DNA of 64,000 nt from Muscardinus avellanarius (GCA_963383645.1 OY726564.1:111953040-112017039), one strand, 5' to 3'; counted from the first letter of the stretch, positions 1 through 10,892 are shown. Numbers and translations: made by a program. The notes: generated by a model not told the origin, from the letters alone.

Positions 1-117
1 TTTCACTTTGTATTTGGAAAAAACTTGTTAAGTTGCCAAGGCTGGCCTCTAACCTACAATCCTCCCATCTCAGCCTCCCAAAGACTGGGACGACAGGAGT
101 GTGCCACCACGCCCAGC
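1..117 (-). mobile_element. B1-ID SINE, left-half fragment, cut by window start
   Basis: Read on the minus strand it gives the B1-like left half (gctgggcgtggtggcacactcc ... gaggctgagatgggaggatt). The ID-like right half lies outside the window. Confidence 0.85.
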
Positions 118-660
118 TTTTCAGAGACTTAAAGTAAGTTCCTTTGGCATCACACTAGATATCCTTCAACTCTCTGATTGGTTTATTCATAAAAAAGTCA
201 ATTCAGTTGTAAAACATGGATTGTTTATCTCCAAATTCCAACGGTGTTTCCCAAAGCAATATCTTCAGCTCCACACAGCTCCATTTCTCTGTCTATGGAG
301 AGCACCATGTTTCTACTAGAAGAGTCTTTAATATAAGCAAAATAGCCAGTTCTCTAAAAGGTTTGATCCTTAAGGATGCTCAAGATACTGCTATATACAG
401 AAATAGTTCTTAGACAAAATTAACACCCTGAACCCTAAAACTCAAGTACCAATTATTTTAATGGGATTCATCAACATAGGAACAACTTCGATATCAAGTG
501 CTGTCAAGAATACAAAGCAATTAAAATTTTCCTAAACTGCCAAGAGTATAAATCAAAATAATCCCTTTGGAAATGTGTTTAATGATGATATCTACTAACT
601 ACACTGGTGGTTTAAAAAGTTGGCCACAAATTCTTTCATATGCCTCCCTTCAAAAAGTAA
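118..660. other. Non-repeat A/T-rich stretch
   Basis: Short open frames only, none with a recognisable domain or good splice borders. Probably intronic or intergenic. Confidence 0.5.
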
Positions 661-665
661 AATGT

Positions 666-872
666 GGCCAGGCGTGGTGGGCACACTTGTAATCCCTGCG
701 CTTGGGAGGCGGAGACAGGAGGATCGCGCAGATTCGAAGCCAGCCTCAGCTACTGAGTAAGGCTCTCAGCAACTTAGTGAGACCCTGTTTCCAAATAAAA
801 TAGAAAATAGGTCTGGGAGTGTAGCCCGGAGGTAGAAAAGCCTCTGGGTTCCACCCCCAGTACCATTAGTTA
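666..872 (+). mobile_element. B1-ID SINE, mixed type A/B
   Basis: The left half has the type-B 'ccctgcgcttgggaggcggagacagg' signature, but the right half reads 'gtctgggagtgtagcccggaggtagaaaagcctctgggttcc'. It keeps the ID B-box-like ggttcc that full type-B copies lack, so it looks intermediate between the subfamilies. It is followed by an (AATT)n-like tail. Confidence 0.88.
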
Positions 873-894
873 ATTAATTAATTTATTAAAATGT

Positions 895-1091
895 GAGCTG
901 GGTGTGGTGGTGCATGCTTGTAATCCCAGTACTTGGGAGGCTGAGACAGGACTCGAAGCCAGCCTTAGCAACTTTTCGAGGCCCTCTGTGACTTAGTGAG
1001 ACCCTGTTTCTGAATAAGAAATAAAATTGGGTTGGGGTATAACTTAGAGGTACAATGCCTCTAGGTTCCATCTCCAGTACCAAAAAAAAAA
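895..1091 (+). mobile_element. B1-ID SINE, type A
   Basis: Left half followed by a right half ending 'ctctaggttccatctccagtacc' and an A-tail. Confidence 0.9.
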
Positions 1092-1375
1092 GAGTGAAGA
1101 GCGATGCCGCCCCGTGAGCGTGGCTGGCTGAGTGTCTGGCTGGGAAAGAACAGGTGGGGGACGGAATGGGCCGCTTGGGAGGGCGGGCGGTAAAGGGCAC
1201 GCGGCGTCCCTCCTTCTGAGGTCACCTGCAGCTCCAGGAAGAGTCCTCACGGTGAGCAGCTGAGGCCCCTCCAACATGCAGGGCGAATCCGGAGTCACAC
1301 AACCCTGACACGAGCACACAGAGCGGGCCCTAGAATGTGTGTGCCACAGGAGGTTGACAGAAGTCGTCACTGCTG
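1092..1375. other. GC-rich non-repeat stretch between SINEs
   Basis: CpG-containing sequence (gatgccgccccgtgagcg ... gggcgggcgg). It has no clear exon. The open frames crossing it on the minus strand borrow most of their length from flanking SINEs. Confidence 0.4.
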
Positions 1376-1376
1376 T

Positions 1377-1520
1377 TAGGCGCGGTGGCGCACACTTGTC
1401 AGCCCAGCACTTGGGAGGCTGAAACAGGAGGATCCGGGTTCGCGGCCAGCCTCAGCTACTTAGTGAGGCCCTTTGCAACTCAGTGAGATGCTGCTTCAAA
1501 ATAAAGAATAAAAAAAAATT
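1377..1520 (+). mobile_element. B1-like left half alone
   Basis: It runs from 'ggcgcggtggcgcacac' to the inter-monomer A-rich linker. The next SINE starts at once, so the right half is missing. Confidence 0.85.
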
Positions 1521-1527
1521 TACGTGA

Positions 1528-1742
1528 GCCGGGCATGGTGGCACACGCTTGTAATCCCAGTACTTGGGAGGCTGAGAAAGGAGGATCACAAGTTAGCAGC
1601 CAGCCTCAGCTACTTCAGCGAGGCCTTCCGCAACTGAGTGAGACCCTATTTCAAAATAAAAATGAAACTAGGTCTGGGGGTGTAGCTCAGAGGTAGAATG
1701 TCCCTGGGTTCAATCCCCAGTACTGCAAAAAAAAAAAAAAAA
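1528..1742 (+). mobile_element. B1-ID SINE, type A, full length
   Basis: Both halves are present, with a right half ending 'gtccctgggttcaatccccagtact' and an A(16) tail. Confidence 0.93.
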
Positions 1743-1880
1743 TTATGTGGCAATATTAAGAATTCAAAATAGTTGGTGTATTTGTAAGGGGGTATGTCTG
1801 GTTGTTTTCTAAAATGCTACCAAAGATTCATTCAAATAGGAGAACTTCTAGAACTTGACTGTAGAAATATTCAGACCAAA

Positions 1881-2270
1881 GCCAGGCATGGTGACACACG
1901 GAACGCTTGTCATCCCAGCACTTGGGAGGCTGAGACAGGAGGATCGCAGTTCGCAGACAGCCTCGGCTACTTAGTGAGGACCTTTGCAACTCAGTGAGAC
2001 CCTGTTTCAAAATAAAGAATAAAAAAAGTAGGGCTTATCCGGGTGTGGTAGCAGGAGAATCGCACAGGTTCAAAGCCAGCCCTGCTGGCCTAAGAGACCC
2101 TGTTTCCAAAAATAAAAAAGGTCTGGGAGTGTAGCCCAGAGGTAGAAAGGCTTCCAGGAATCCCAGTACCACCAAAATAAATAAATAAATAAGTAGGGCT
2201 TGGGTTTTAGCTCAGAGATGGAAGTTCCCCGGGTTCAATCCCCAGCACCACAAAAAAAAAAAAAAAAAGA
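1881..2270 (+). mobile_element. B1-ID SINE, type A, split by a second SINE
   Basis: The left half is at 1881-2036. The right half resumes at 2191 (agtagggcttgggttttagctcagag) and ends in a poly-A at about 2268. The gap holds a type-B SINE flanked by an exact 11-bp duplication, aagtagggctt, at 2026-2036 and 2191-2201. Confidence 0.9.
2037..2190 (+). mobile_element. B1-ID SINE, type B, nested insertion
   Basis: It is internally shortened: 'atccgggtgtggtagcagg' jumps across part of the left half. It then has 'gtctgggagtgtagcccagaggtagaaaggcttccagg' and an (AAAT)n tail. It is inserted in the type-A host at 1881-2270 with an 11-bp target duplication. Confidence 0.9.
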
Positions 2271-2344
2271 CCATCCTAGATGACAGCTTTTAAAAATCTA
2301 TTTATGGTTTATAGTTTTGATTTCTGTTGTTATTATTTCGTTTT

Positions 2345-2588
2345 GTTTTTTCAAACTACAGATTGAACCTAGGGTCATTCTACCTCCAAGATAACGTCCA
2401 GCCTCTGACCCTTGTGTGTGTGTGTGTGTGTGGGGGGGGGGGTACTGGGGATTAAAGCCAGGAAAATTCTACCTTCGAGCTACAGCCTTAGTCCTATCTG
2501 ATTTTTTTATTTTGAAACAGGGTCTCACCAAGTTGTGGGGGGCCTCCCAAGTACTGGGATTACAGGCATGTGCAACTGTGCCAGGTTA
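2345..2588 (-). mobile_element. B1-ID SINE, antisense, with TG/G tract
   Basis: There are two tandem antisense right halves (2360-2400 and 2443-2490). Between them lies (TG)10 followed by G11 (2413-2442). The left half follows up to 2588. Confidence 0.8.
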
Positions 2589-3288
2589 AGCTTTAATTTA
2601 TGCTTTATGGGTCTATCCTTTCCATAATGTATTCTGACTAAAACCTACAGCTGGCCCTCTTCCCATGACATCCAATATTTAATACCTTTATAGTAAAAAA
2701 AGTTCTTTCTCTGTAACCAAAATATTTTATTGCCATCTCAATTTCCTTTCTAGGCATGAGGGGAGAGGTGAAAATCAATGACACTTAATAATGTTTTACA
2801 AGTTGGAGGTATATAGCGAGTTTATTACTACTGAATTATTGAGGTGAACACATAAAGACAAGAAGGCCAAATTTTAAAACAAAAAAAATGTTATTCAGGG
2901 AACAAGTGCCACTATTTTCACAAAATATTATATTTGTTCTTTTTAAATGAATAAATAAGCACTTTAGGTCATCAGTTGCTGATAGGATAAGCATCCCCAT
3001 ATACATATCCACCATCTCTTTGGTCCTGTTATCTGTTCCTTTGAGCATCCTTCCGCCCACAGCTGGCCACATCCTGGCGCACCCAGTGCTCCAACACTCA
3101 GCTCAACGCCTGCTTCTTCCAGCATCTTCCGCCTCTCCTACTGCGCTTGAGCTCCTCCTGTTTGACTGGCCAATGCGCTGCATCTGAATTTCTCCCAAGA
3201 GTACCATCTCTTTATGACGTATCTTCCTTGAGGGCAGACTACTCATCTGTGAATCACTAACTCAAAACCGCACACTCGTGATCGCAGT
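2589..3288. other. Non-repeat stretch, possible old L2 fragment at its right end
   Basis: Mostly unrecognised. At 3205-3265 'ctttatgacgtatcttccttgagggcagactactcat' resembles the 'ctccttgagggcagggactg' part of LINE2 3' ends. A 78-codon minus-strand open frame (2836-3072) shows no family I recognise. Confidence 0.4.
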
Positions 3289-3289
3289 A

Positions 3290-3484
3290 CCGTAATCCCA
3301 GTACCGGGGAGGCTGAGGCAGGAAGATCTCAGGTTTCACAGCTAGCCTCAACAACTTAGTGAGGCCTTCCACAAATTAGTGAGACTGCTTCAAAATAAAG
3401 AATAAAAAATAGGGCTGGGGGTGAAGCTCAGAGGTAGAATGGCCCGGGGCTCAACCACAGGACCCAAAAAAAAAAAAAAAAAAA
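3290..3484 (+). mobile_element. B1-ID SINE, type A
   Basis: Left half plus 'gggctgggggtgaagctcagaggtagaatggccc', then poly-A. The right half has cggggctcaaccac in place of gggttcaatcc, so the right B box is damaged. Confidence 0.88.
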
Positions 3485-3539
3485 AGTGAATACTTGAACA
3501 AATATTTATAAAACCTAACAATAACAAACTCTATCTTTT

Positions 3540-3938
3540 TTTTTTTCAGATCTGAGGATGGAACCCAGGGGCATTCGACCTCCAAGCTACACTCCCTGCC
3601 CTATTTTTTATTCTTTTATTTTTTTGAAACAGGGTCTAAGTTGCGAAGGGCCTCACTAACGGCAACCCTCCGGTAAATGCTGGGATTACAAGCATGCCAC
3701 AGGCCCCGGCAACAAACTATATCTTGAAGAATAAGAAACAAGAATATAAAATAACTATTTTTTTCAGTATAGTGATTGAATCCAGGGGCATTCTATCTCT
3801 GACTACACACCCAGCCCTTTTTATTTTTTGTTTTGAAACAAGGTCTCGCTGGGTTGCCAAGGCTATCCTCAATCTGTGAGCATCCTGTCTCGGCCTCCCA
3901 AGTACCGAGTTCCATGTGTGCACCACCACGTCCAGCTA
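3540..3938 (-). mobile_element. Two antisense B1-ID SINEs in series
   Basis: The first is about 3540-3712 and the second about 3762-3938. Each starts with T-rich sequence, then 'ggcattctacctcc' (right half) and 'gcctcccaagta' (left half). Confidence 0.85.
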
Positions 3939-4112
3939 AAATAACTTTTTAAAACTAAGAATAAGTAAGCAAATCTAAGCAGACTTAAAGGGGTCCTTAA
4001 AGCCAACTCTTGATCTAAATTATCCCTCCAAAGTGTTTCCCTTAGAGTTCTATGTTAAGAAAAGCACACTATAGCCACCTAGTGCAGAAAAGGTGCTTCT
4101 TAAAAAGCTATC

Positions 4113-4307
4113 TCCAAGCCGGCGTGGTGGCGCACGCTTGTCATCCCCGCGCTTGGGAGGCGGAGACAGGAGGATCGCGCAGGTTCGAAGCCAGCCGTGC
4201 TGGCGTAAGAGACCCTGTTTCCAAATAAAAATGTAAAAATAGGTCTGGGAGTGTAGCCCGGAGGTAGAAGGGCTTCCAGGAACCCCAGGACCACCCAAAA
4301 AAAAAAA
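4113..4307 (+). mobile_element. B1-ID SINE, type B, reference copy
   Basis: A full-length type-B element. The left half keeps the 7SL-type Pol III B box, ggttcgaagcc, at 4182-4192. The right half reads 'gtctgggagtgtagcccggaggtagaagggcttccaggaacccc'. There the tRNA-type B box (ggttcaatcc) has been replaced by cttccaggaacccc, so only the left half could be bound by TFIIIC. High identity to the other B copies in this window suggests recent activity. Confidence 0.93.
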
Positions 4308-4595
4308 GATATCTCCAGAAAAACAAGGAGCTAGATTATAAAGGCCACCCAACCACGCATACACCCTAAGAAAGCTTCACGCTGCCCAGAAAAGACACCC
4401 CTGCTGCGATGTGACGCGCTGCGGCTGCGCACAGATGCGGAGCCTGCCCCCCTTCCACAAGCAGTCTGGACACCACACAAACCTCTGCGCCCGCTGGGCC
4501 TGCTCACACCCATCCCCGCACGCATCCTGTGCAGTCGTCTTCCGCACCCCTTCTGTTTTTGTTGGGTGTTCTGTGGTTTATCTTGGTTTGTTTTG
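4308..4595. other. Non-repeat stretch
   Basis: Moderately GC-rich, with open frames on both strands (about 65 and 97 codons). I see no domain and no convincing splice pair. Confidence 0.4.
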
Positions 4596-4792
4596 TACTG
4601 AGCACTGAGCCCAGGGGCATTCACGTCCTAGCTATACCCCCTGCCCTTTTCAGTTTTCCTTTTCGTTCTCCAACAGAATCTCACTAGGTTGCTGAGTGTT
4701 CCCTGAGTTGCTGAGGCTGGTTTCAAGCCTGAATCCTCCTGTCTCAGCCTCCCCAGTATTGGATTAAGGCTTGGCCACCATGTCCAGTGCCA
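4596..4792 (-). mobile_element. B1-ID SINE, antisense, diverged
   Basis: Antisense right half ('ctgagcccaggggcattca') followed by an antisense left half ending 'cttggccaccatgtccagt'. Confidence 0.82.
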
Positions 4793-5059
4793 TCTCCTAC
4801 ATCTCCCAGTCCAAACTGGGAGGCTGCATTCCTTGACGGAAGCAAGGTCTGCACGGATTGGTGCTCTAGAGGAAAAGTAGACTAGAAGTCCCGAAAGCGT
4901 CACAGCGTGAGCTATGGCAGCGAAAAGAAGGCTCTGTCGTACGAGTGGTAGAATTTTCAAAATACAAAAGGAGGTTCACATGCTGGAGAGCAAAAAGAAT
5001 GACAAAGTTCACTACCTGCAACAACTCTTATTAACAGTGGTCAAGAGACACATTACAAA

Positions 5060-5277
5060 GCCGGGCACAGTGGGGCGCGCTCGTCATCCCAGCACTCGGG
5101 AGGCTGAGATAGGTGGATCGCGGTTCACGGACAGCCTCAGCTACTCAGTGAGGCCCTCTGCAACTCAGTGAGACCCTGTTTCAAAATAAAGAAGAAAAAA
5201 TAGGGCTGGGGGCGTAACTCAGAGGTAGAATGCCCCTGGGTTCCATCCCCAGTACCGCAAAAAAAAAAAAAAAAAGA
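5060..5277 (+). mobile_element. B1-ID SINE, type A, reference copy
   Basis: A full-length type-A element. It has a B1-like left half (5060-5190), an A-rich linker 'aaaataaagaagaaaaaatag', then an ID-like right half 'gggctgggggcgtaactcagaggtagaatgcccctgggttcc' and a poly-A tail. An 8-bp direct repeat, cacattac, at 5049-5056 and 5281-5288 is the probable target duplication. Confidence 0.95.
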
Positions 5278-5374
5278 AACCACATTACCCCAAAAGACAA
5301 TTATCAGAGCTATTTAGTAATTACAATCAACTACTGTCCCACAGATTACTTATTGGATAAAATGGGAAATAAAC

Positions 5375-5590
5375 TGTGGGTATATGGGGGGGGGGGTCAC
5401 CATGGGATTGAATGCAAGACGGTTCTACCTCAGAGCTACACCCCCAGCCCTATTTTACTATTTTTACTATTTTACTAGTTTTGAAACAGAGTCTCACTAG
5501 GTTACCATGAGCTGGCCTCAAAACTGCGATCCTCCTGTCTCAGCCTCCCAAGTACTGGGGTGACAGGTGTGCACCACAATACCCAACTGC
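5375..5590 (-). mobile_element. B1-ID SINE, antisense, with G-run
   Basis: A G-rich run at 5386-5396 precedes the antisense right half ('ggttctacctcagagctacacccccagccc') and the left half ending 'gtgtgcaccacaatacccaac'. Confidence 0.9.
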
Positions 5591-5930
5591 AAGAGAAATA
5601 AACTTTATAATCGAGGATCCGCTTCTCCTGTCACCGCTTTTACTGATCATTCTCAACACCACTGAAAGTAGGGAAACCAGCCCTGAGGCTCCAGGCAGGA
5701 TGCAGGGTGATAGGGCATCAGCTGCGACGCGCCTGCTCCACCAGGCCTATAATGGAAACCAACTTTGCGATCCAGCTCTCAGCTAACAGGAAATCGAAGC
5801 CGAGGAAGTAAATCAAGGCAAATTCGAAATGTGGAACATCCTACAGGCCCACTGCCCAGGGGTCTGGACGGCCATGAAAAGCAAAGCGTGCCGGAGATTA
5901 CAGGGACCTAGGAAATACACACCTCAACGG
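5591..5930. other. Non-repeat stretch
   Basis: Mixed composition, with no recognised repeat or exon. Confidence 0.4.
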
Positions 5931-5949
5931 CACCGCCCGGTCCTGGACG

Positions 5950-6330
5950 AGATGGTTAGGACAAACCCAGGGTAAACCTAGACACGGCGAGGGCTGAGCC
6001 ACGCCCCCCGAAACCCTCGTGCTCAGGCCCAGCCTCAGATCCTGACATTTGGAGACAGGGCCTTAGAGATGTGATGACGTTAAACCGAAGCCCTGAGGGC
6101 CGGCCTTAATTCGACCCGACTGGAGTCCTCATAAGAGAAAATCTGGACGCACAGAGACAGTCCAGGCGCAGCACAGGAGACCTCGTGAGGACGGCGGGGC
6201 GCTCAGGTGCGAGACAGGGGCGGCCTCGGCAGAAACCAAAGCTACCCACGCCTGACCCGACACCTTCAACAAGGTCAGAAGGCGGCACGTCCAAGAAAAG
6301 AAAACGGGCCATCGCTCCACCTGCCTTAAT
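5950..6330 (+). mobile_element. MaLR-type LTR fragment (MLT1-like)
   Basis: Several landmarks of the mammalian MLT1-like LTR family appear in the right order: 'cctgacatttggagacagggccttagagatgtgatgacgttaa', 'ccttaattcgacccgactggagtcctcataagagaaaatctggacgcacagagacag' (each seen across the line breaks near 6040-6160), then 'gtgaggacgg'. It is an old, non-coding solo LTR piece with no retroviral gene. The family was assigned from memory of the consensus. Confidence 0.6.
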
Positions 6331-6604
6331 CCCCTAGCAACTGGTTTCACTCGTGGTACCTTCCCCAGACTCCCCCGCCTGCCTTCTGTCAGAAGTCTAA
6401 GTTTGATGAGGACTAGAGAAGTCTTTCAAGCTGGTAACGGAGATGGAGGCTCAACAATCTTCTGCCATTTAGCTCAAGGACTCTATTATCATATACTAAT
6501 TATTATTCATTTAAAGATATTCTTTTAATAAGGTTCATGATGGACGGGTAGGTCCGCTTCAGCTCTAATATGTTTATGCATTTACTTAACAAGCATCACT
6601 TGAA

Positions 6605-6712
6605 AGGGGGCCTCCTAGGTTACCACATGCTGGCCTTGAACCTGAGATCCTCCCATCCCAGCCTCCCAAGCCTCAGGGCTAATAGGCATGCGCGGCCACA
6701 ACCCATGGGACA
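6605..6712 (-). mobile_element. B1-like antisense left half, old
   Basis: 'ctaggttaccacatgctggccttgaacctgagatcctcccat ... gcctcccaagcc ... ataggcatgcgcggccac'. No right half. Confidence 0.7.
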
Positions 6713-7325
6713 AAAAAGCGAACCGAGGAAATATTCATGAGAACTTATAGGAACTTAGGCAAGATAAGTAACCTCAAGTAACCTCATGCACTTAAGTATT
6801 ATCTTCCCGATTTTGCAGATAACTTCTCCAATGCCACAGAATCCAGACTGACCAGGGTAGACCAGTTTCAGAACTCTACACAGTCGCTGCTCTCAAAAAG
6901 GCTGCAGTCCAGTGCAGACACAGGACACAACACAGCGAGGTTCGTATCGCCTCAAGTATAATGCGCTGAGACACTCCTAACAGGGTCTAGGGTCTGGGGA
7001 AGACTTTCAAAGTGATCAGCTATGCTGAGGCCACGGCCACCTGCTGCCAAAACAAACGGTGACCTGGTCCAGGTTCTCTGAAAACACCTGTTATCAAGGG
7101 GTCGGGAATTCTGGTATCTCATATAAGCAAATAACTCTCAGCCCCAATCATGCAACAAATACTCTCTTGAACGACATGGAGCATTCCCTAATCCACAGCT
7201 GTGTGTGCCGTGTGTAAGAAAACTGGGTATAAAAGTGACATGACAAATACATGATTGCCTTCGGGCTGACTAAGCGGCCCAGTGGTGATTTCCTCACACT
7301 TCACATGGCTCCTTTGATTCTTTTC
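6713..7325. other. Non-repeat stretch with possible MIR remnant
   Basis: At 6765-6850 'aagtattatcttcccgattttgcagataacttctccaatgccacaga' has the look of an antisense MIR core. The remainder is unrecognised. Confidence 0.4.
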
Positions 7326-7329
7326 TTAT

Positions 7330-7341
7330 TTCTTGAGAGAA

Positions 7342-7396
<55 letters not shown>

Positions 7397-7560
7397 ACGC
7401 ACGCACATGCGATCTAGGGACCAAACCCAGGGGCATTCTACCTCTGAGCTACACCCCTGGCGCTACATTTTTGTTATAATTTTGAAAGAGAGCGCGCTAA
7501 GAGGCTGAGGCTGGCCTTAACCCTGCAGTCCTCCTGTCTCCTCCTGTCTTTCTGACTTCT
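7330..7560 (-). mobile_element. Antisense B1-ID SINE with (TG)n
   Basis: (TG)24 at 7346-7393, followed by alternating GCGCACGCACGCAC, then an antisense right half ('accaaacccaggggcattctacctctgagctac') and a left half that is cut short. Confidence 0.85.
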
Positions 7561-8334
7561 TAATTGCTAGCACAAAAACATTAGCATGTTTATGGCAATA
7601 TCTCATTGCTTCCGAACTCTTCCTCTTTCTAATCTGCTACAACCTTAGAAGCCACAGGCAGGCATCAAGCAAAACAAAAACAAGCCCTCTGTGAGCTGAT
7701 AAAGAGTTGTATTATGGGATGTCGGAAACACCCCTTGGGGGGGGTTCACTGTTTCAGAGAAATGGAGAGGCTTACAATCTCAAATTTTCTTATCTCCATC
7801 TCAAATATTCCTCCCGCCTTCTTTAAACTCAACTGCAATTCTGCAGGCAGACAGCCTCGCCAGGCAGACATCCAGCGCGGGCGGCCCGCCCTCCAAAGTG
7901 CGGCAGCCCCGGCCTGCGCCCCCTCGCCCCGGCCTGCGCCCCTCGCCCCGCCGACGCCCGCTCTCTACACAAGCCCATCCGCTGCCCTTGACAAATGTCT
8001 GCGGACTAAAACAATGACGGCCAATAAAACTAAGTGTGAAAAGAGCCATAAAGTTCTAACTTTCCGTACAACACAAACGACCCTTGATACTCATGATGAT
8101 CTTAACTTTCTTTGGAATATGCATTCAGAAATCCAAATTTAAGAAGAATTCATAAGAAAAGCATTAATTACCAATCATATGGCAACATACCATTGGGCCG
8201 TTTCACCCACCCATCCCCCAAAATATCTTTTTAACTTAAAGGGGTTTAAGAAAAAGTTCACTTCACTCAGTCCCCTACGTACTTGTATTCAATCTATGTG
8301 CAAAAAGTTGATACTGAAAGAATTATGGCTGTTA
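7561..8334. other. Non-repeat stretch with a small GC-rich patch
   Basis: Positions 7840-7970 are GC-rich and contain a short imperfect duplication of 'cggcctgcgccccctcgcccc'-like sequence (about 7910-7950). A 142-codon frame at 7714-8142 crosses it. It has no recognisable domain and its composition changes abruptly, so I do not call it a gene. Confidence 0.4.
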
Positions 8335-8622
8335 GCCAGGTGTGATAATGCACACCTGTAATCTCAGCACGTGGGAGGCTGGACAAGAGGAACGCAGGTT
8401 TGAGGCCAGCCTCTGAACCCTGTTTCAAAAATAAAAAGGAACCGGGCGTGGTGGCGCACGCTTGCAAATCCCAGCATTTGGGAGGCTGAGACAGGAGGAT
8501 CGCGGTTTGCGGACAGTGAGGCCCTCTACAACTCAGTGAGACCCTGTTTCAAAATAAAAAATAGAGTTGGGGGTGTAGCTTGGAGGTAGAATCCCCCTGG
8601 GTTCCACCCCCAGTGCTGCAAA

Positions 8623-8674
<52 letters not shown>

Positions 8675-8985
8675 AAAAAGGGATGCCAGGTGTGGTGGCA
8701 CACACTTGTAATCCCAGCATTCGGGAGGCTGAGACAGGAGGATACAAGTTCGCAGCCAGCCTCAGTGACTTAGTGAGGCCCTCTGCAACTTAGTGAGACC
8801 CTGTTTCAAAATAAAGAATAAAAGTTTGGGCTGGGGGTGTAGTTTGGAGGTAGAATGCCCCTGGGTTCAATCCCCAGCACTACAAAATAATAATAATAAA
8901 ATAATGATAATAATAATTAAAAAGGGCTAGAAGTGTCGCTTGGTGTTAGAATGTCCCTAGGTTCAGTCTATAATATAAAAAAATT
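8335..8985 (+). mobile_element. Stack of sense B1-ID SINEs
   Basis: A short left half (8335-8436), a full type-A copy (8441-8620) with an (AAAT)n tail, and a second full copy (8684-8885). A solitary right half (8928-8985) follows, perhaps the missing end of the first element. All face the same way. Confidence 0.88.
8621..8682 (+). repeat. (AAAT)n microsatellite as SINE tail
   Basis: About 15 units, beginning immediately after 'ccccagtgctgc'. Confidence 0.95.
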
Positions 8986-9135
8986 AAAAATTAAATGCAT
9001 TTAAAATCAAAGAAGAAGAGGAAGATGGATTTACTGCCATTTGGAACAGCATAGATTAGAGAGATTGTGGCAAATAAAATAAGCCAGAGACTAAAAGAAA
9101 AATGATGGCACCTCTGTGTGGCATGTAAAGATGTC

Positions 9136-9356
9136 CGAGCCGGGCGTGGTGGCACAGGCTTGGAATCCCGGTACTTGGGAGGCTGAGACAGGAGGATCGC
9201 AGGTTTGAGGACAGCCTCAGCAGGTAGTGAGACTCTCAGCTACCTAGCGAGACTCTGTTCTAAAGTAAAAATAAAATAGGGCTCGGGGTTAGCTCAGAGT
9301 TAAGAAGCCTTTGGGTTCAATCTCCAGTACCCAAATAAATAAATAAATAAATAAAT
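9136..9356 (+). mobile_element. B1-ID SINE, type A, (AAAT)n tail
   Basis: Full length. The left half repeats 'gtgagactctcagctacctagcgagactctg' (two versions of the tract normally ending the B1 half). The right half ends 'gggttcaatctccagtaccc'. Confidence 0.9.
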
Positions 9357-9359
9357 ATT

Positions 9360-9512
9360 CAACATAGAGAAACGGAGGGAGGGAAAGGAAATGGGGAGAA
9401 GTGGGTCAAAGGTACAAACTTGCAATTGCGTGGGCTGAGCAAGTCTAGACATCCTCTGCACACACGAGGACCGTAATTAATGACATTACATGGTATCCTC
9501 AAACCCGACGAC
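9360..9512 (+). mobile_element. Old L1 3'UTR fragment
   Basis: 'gggtcaaaggtacaaacttgcaatt ... gagcaagtctagacatcctctgcacac ... accgtaattaatgacattacatggtat' follows the order of the conserved tail of ancient mammalian L1 3'UTRs (tcaaagggtacaaagtt ... taagttctg ... attgcacag ... tatagttaata). It has no ORF2 remnant. Confidence 0.6.
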
Positions 9513-9878
9513 GAGAGCACCTTTCAGCCCTTACCACAGACCGTGCCTATGGAGGAGGACGGAGGCGGAGGACTGCGCTTGACTGCAGCGGCCACTGCAC
9601 CATATCCATGAGCAGCAGAACGTGTGGACACCTTCCATCTTGGCAATCAAAAAGAACAGTGGCTGATGCCCTAAGCTACTCAAAGGACAGGCGGGGCCTG
9701 TCTAGCGTGAGGGGATCAGAAGAGAAGTCAGGTTTACCACAACCCCGAGACTCTGATGCTGGAAGGATCTTACGGATTGCCTCCTTCCATTTATATACAC
9801 TCCCCTTCATTGGAAAACAGAAAGGTCTGAAGCTAGAGATCATCTAATCCAATAAGCCACTTTCTGGTTGGTTGTTTG
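9513..9878. other. Non-repeat stretch
   Basis: A 79-codon frame (9608-9847) has no family I recognise. Confidence 0.35.
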
Positions 9879-9879
9879 T

Positions 9880-10200
9880 TTGTTTTGGTGTTAGGGATTG
9901 AGCCTGGGGGCATTCTACCTCTGAGTTACACCTCCAGCCCTCTTTTATTTTTTATTCTCAAACAGAGCCTCGCTAATTGCAGAGGCTGGCCTGGAACCTC
10001 CAGTTCTCCTGTAAGTCTCCTAAGTACTAGGATTCTACGCACGTGCCACCACGCCCGGCTACATGAGAACCTCTCAAACATCATTTGTTCACCTGGCACA
10101 GTGGTGCACACTTATCCCAGTACTTGGGAGGCTGAGACTGGAGGATCACAGGCTCACAACCAGCCTCAGCAGCTTGTGAGGCCCGGTACAACTTAGTAGG
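9880..10200. mobile_element. Head-on SINE pair
   Basis: An antisense B1-ID copy (9885-10065) is followed after about 25 bp by a sense left half (10089-10200). This inverted pair could fold on itself in a transcript. Confidence 0.83.
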
Positions 10201-10289
10201 ACTCGAACATGACCACTGATCAAAGGTCCACTATAAGACAAGGATTTAAGATGAAAAAACACAGGTTTGTTTTGTTTTGAGGGGGGGAT

Positions 10290-10314
10290 TGGTGGTACTG
10301 GGGTTCCTGGAACC

Positions 10315-10392
<78 letters not shown>

Positions 10393-10498
10393 AACAGGGT
10401 CTCTTAAGCTAGCGCGGCTGACTTCGAACCCGCGCGATCCTCCTGTCTCCGCCTCCCAAGCGCGGGGATTACAAGTGTGGCCACCACGCCCGGCTGGA
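10290..10498 (-). mobile_element. Type-B SINE, antisense, with expanded tail
   Basis: 'ggtactggggttcctggaacc' is the antisense type-B right half. Between it and the left half (from 10386) is (AT)n followed by about 34 T at 10317-10384, so the A-rich linker, not the 3' tail, has expanded. Confidence 0.88.
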
Positions 10499-10693
10499 AC
10501 ACAGTGTTTGAGAGAAGAGCCTGGGGCAGATACGATGATAAATGGATGAGGTCTGATGGCAAGCAACCGCTGAACAGCAACATCGCTCTAAAAGAACCTC
10601 CTAAACCAGGCCGTCTGCCCGCAAGCGCACACGCTCGCTCCAATGGCTGACTAACGCGAACAGAAGAGTGAAACGTATTCCAAGTGCTACACC

Positions 10694-10892
10694 AAGCCGG
10701 CCGCGGTGGCCACGCCTGTAATCCCAGTACTTGGGAGGCTGAGGCGGGAGGATCACAGGTTTACAGCCAGCCTCGGAAACGTACTGAGGTCTTCTACAAC
10801 TTAGTAAGACCCTGTTTCAAAACAGAAAATATAATAGGGCCGGGGGTTAGTTCAGAGGTAGAACATCCCTGGGTTCAATCCCAGTACTATAA
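10694..10892 (+). mobile_element. B1-ID SINE, type A
   Basis: Full length. Its CpGs are better kept than in neighbours (agccggccgcggtggccacgcc). Confidence 0.9.

Noticed and set aside
4050..4364. Recurrent roughly 100-codon frames such as 'GSWKPFYLRATLPDLF' / 'LASNLRDPPVSASQARGLQACATTPG' across the window
   Set aside because: They are antisense translations of type-B SINEs and repeat at every copy. They are not a protein family.
7714..8142. 142-codon frame as a gene
   Set aside because: The composition switches sharply within the frame, and there is no domain, no splice borders and no promoter.
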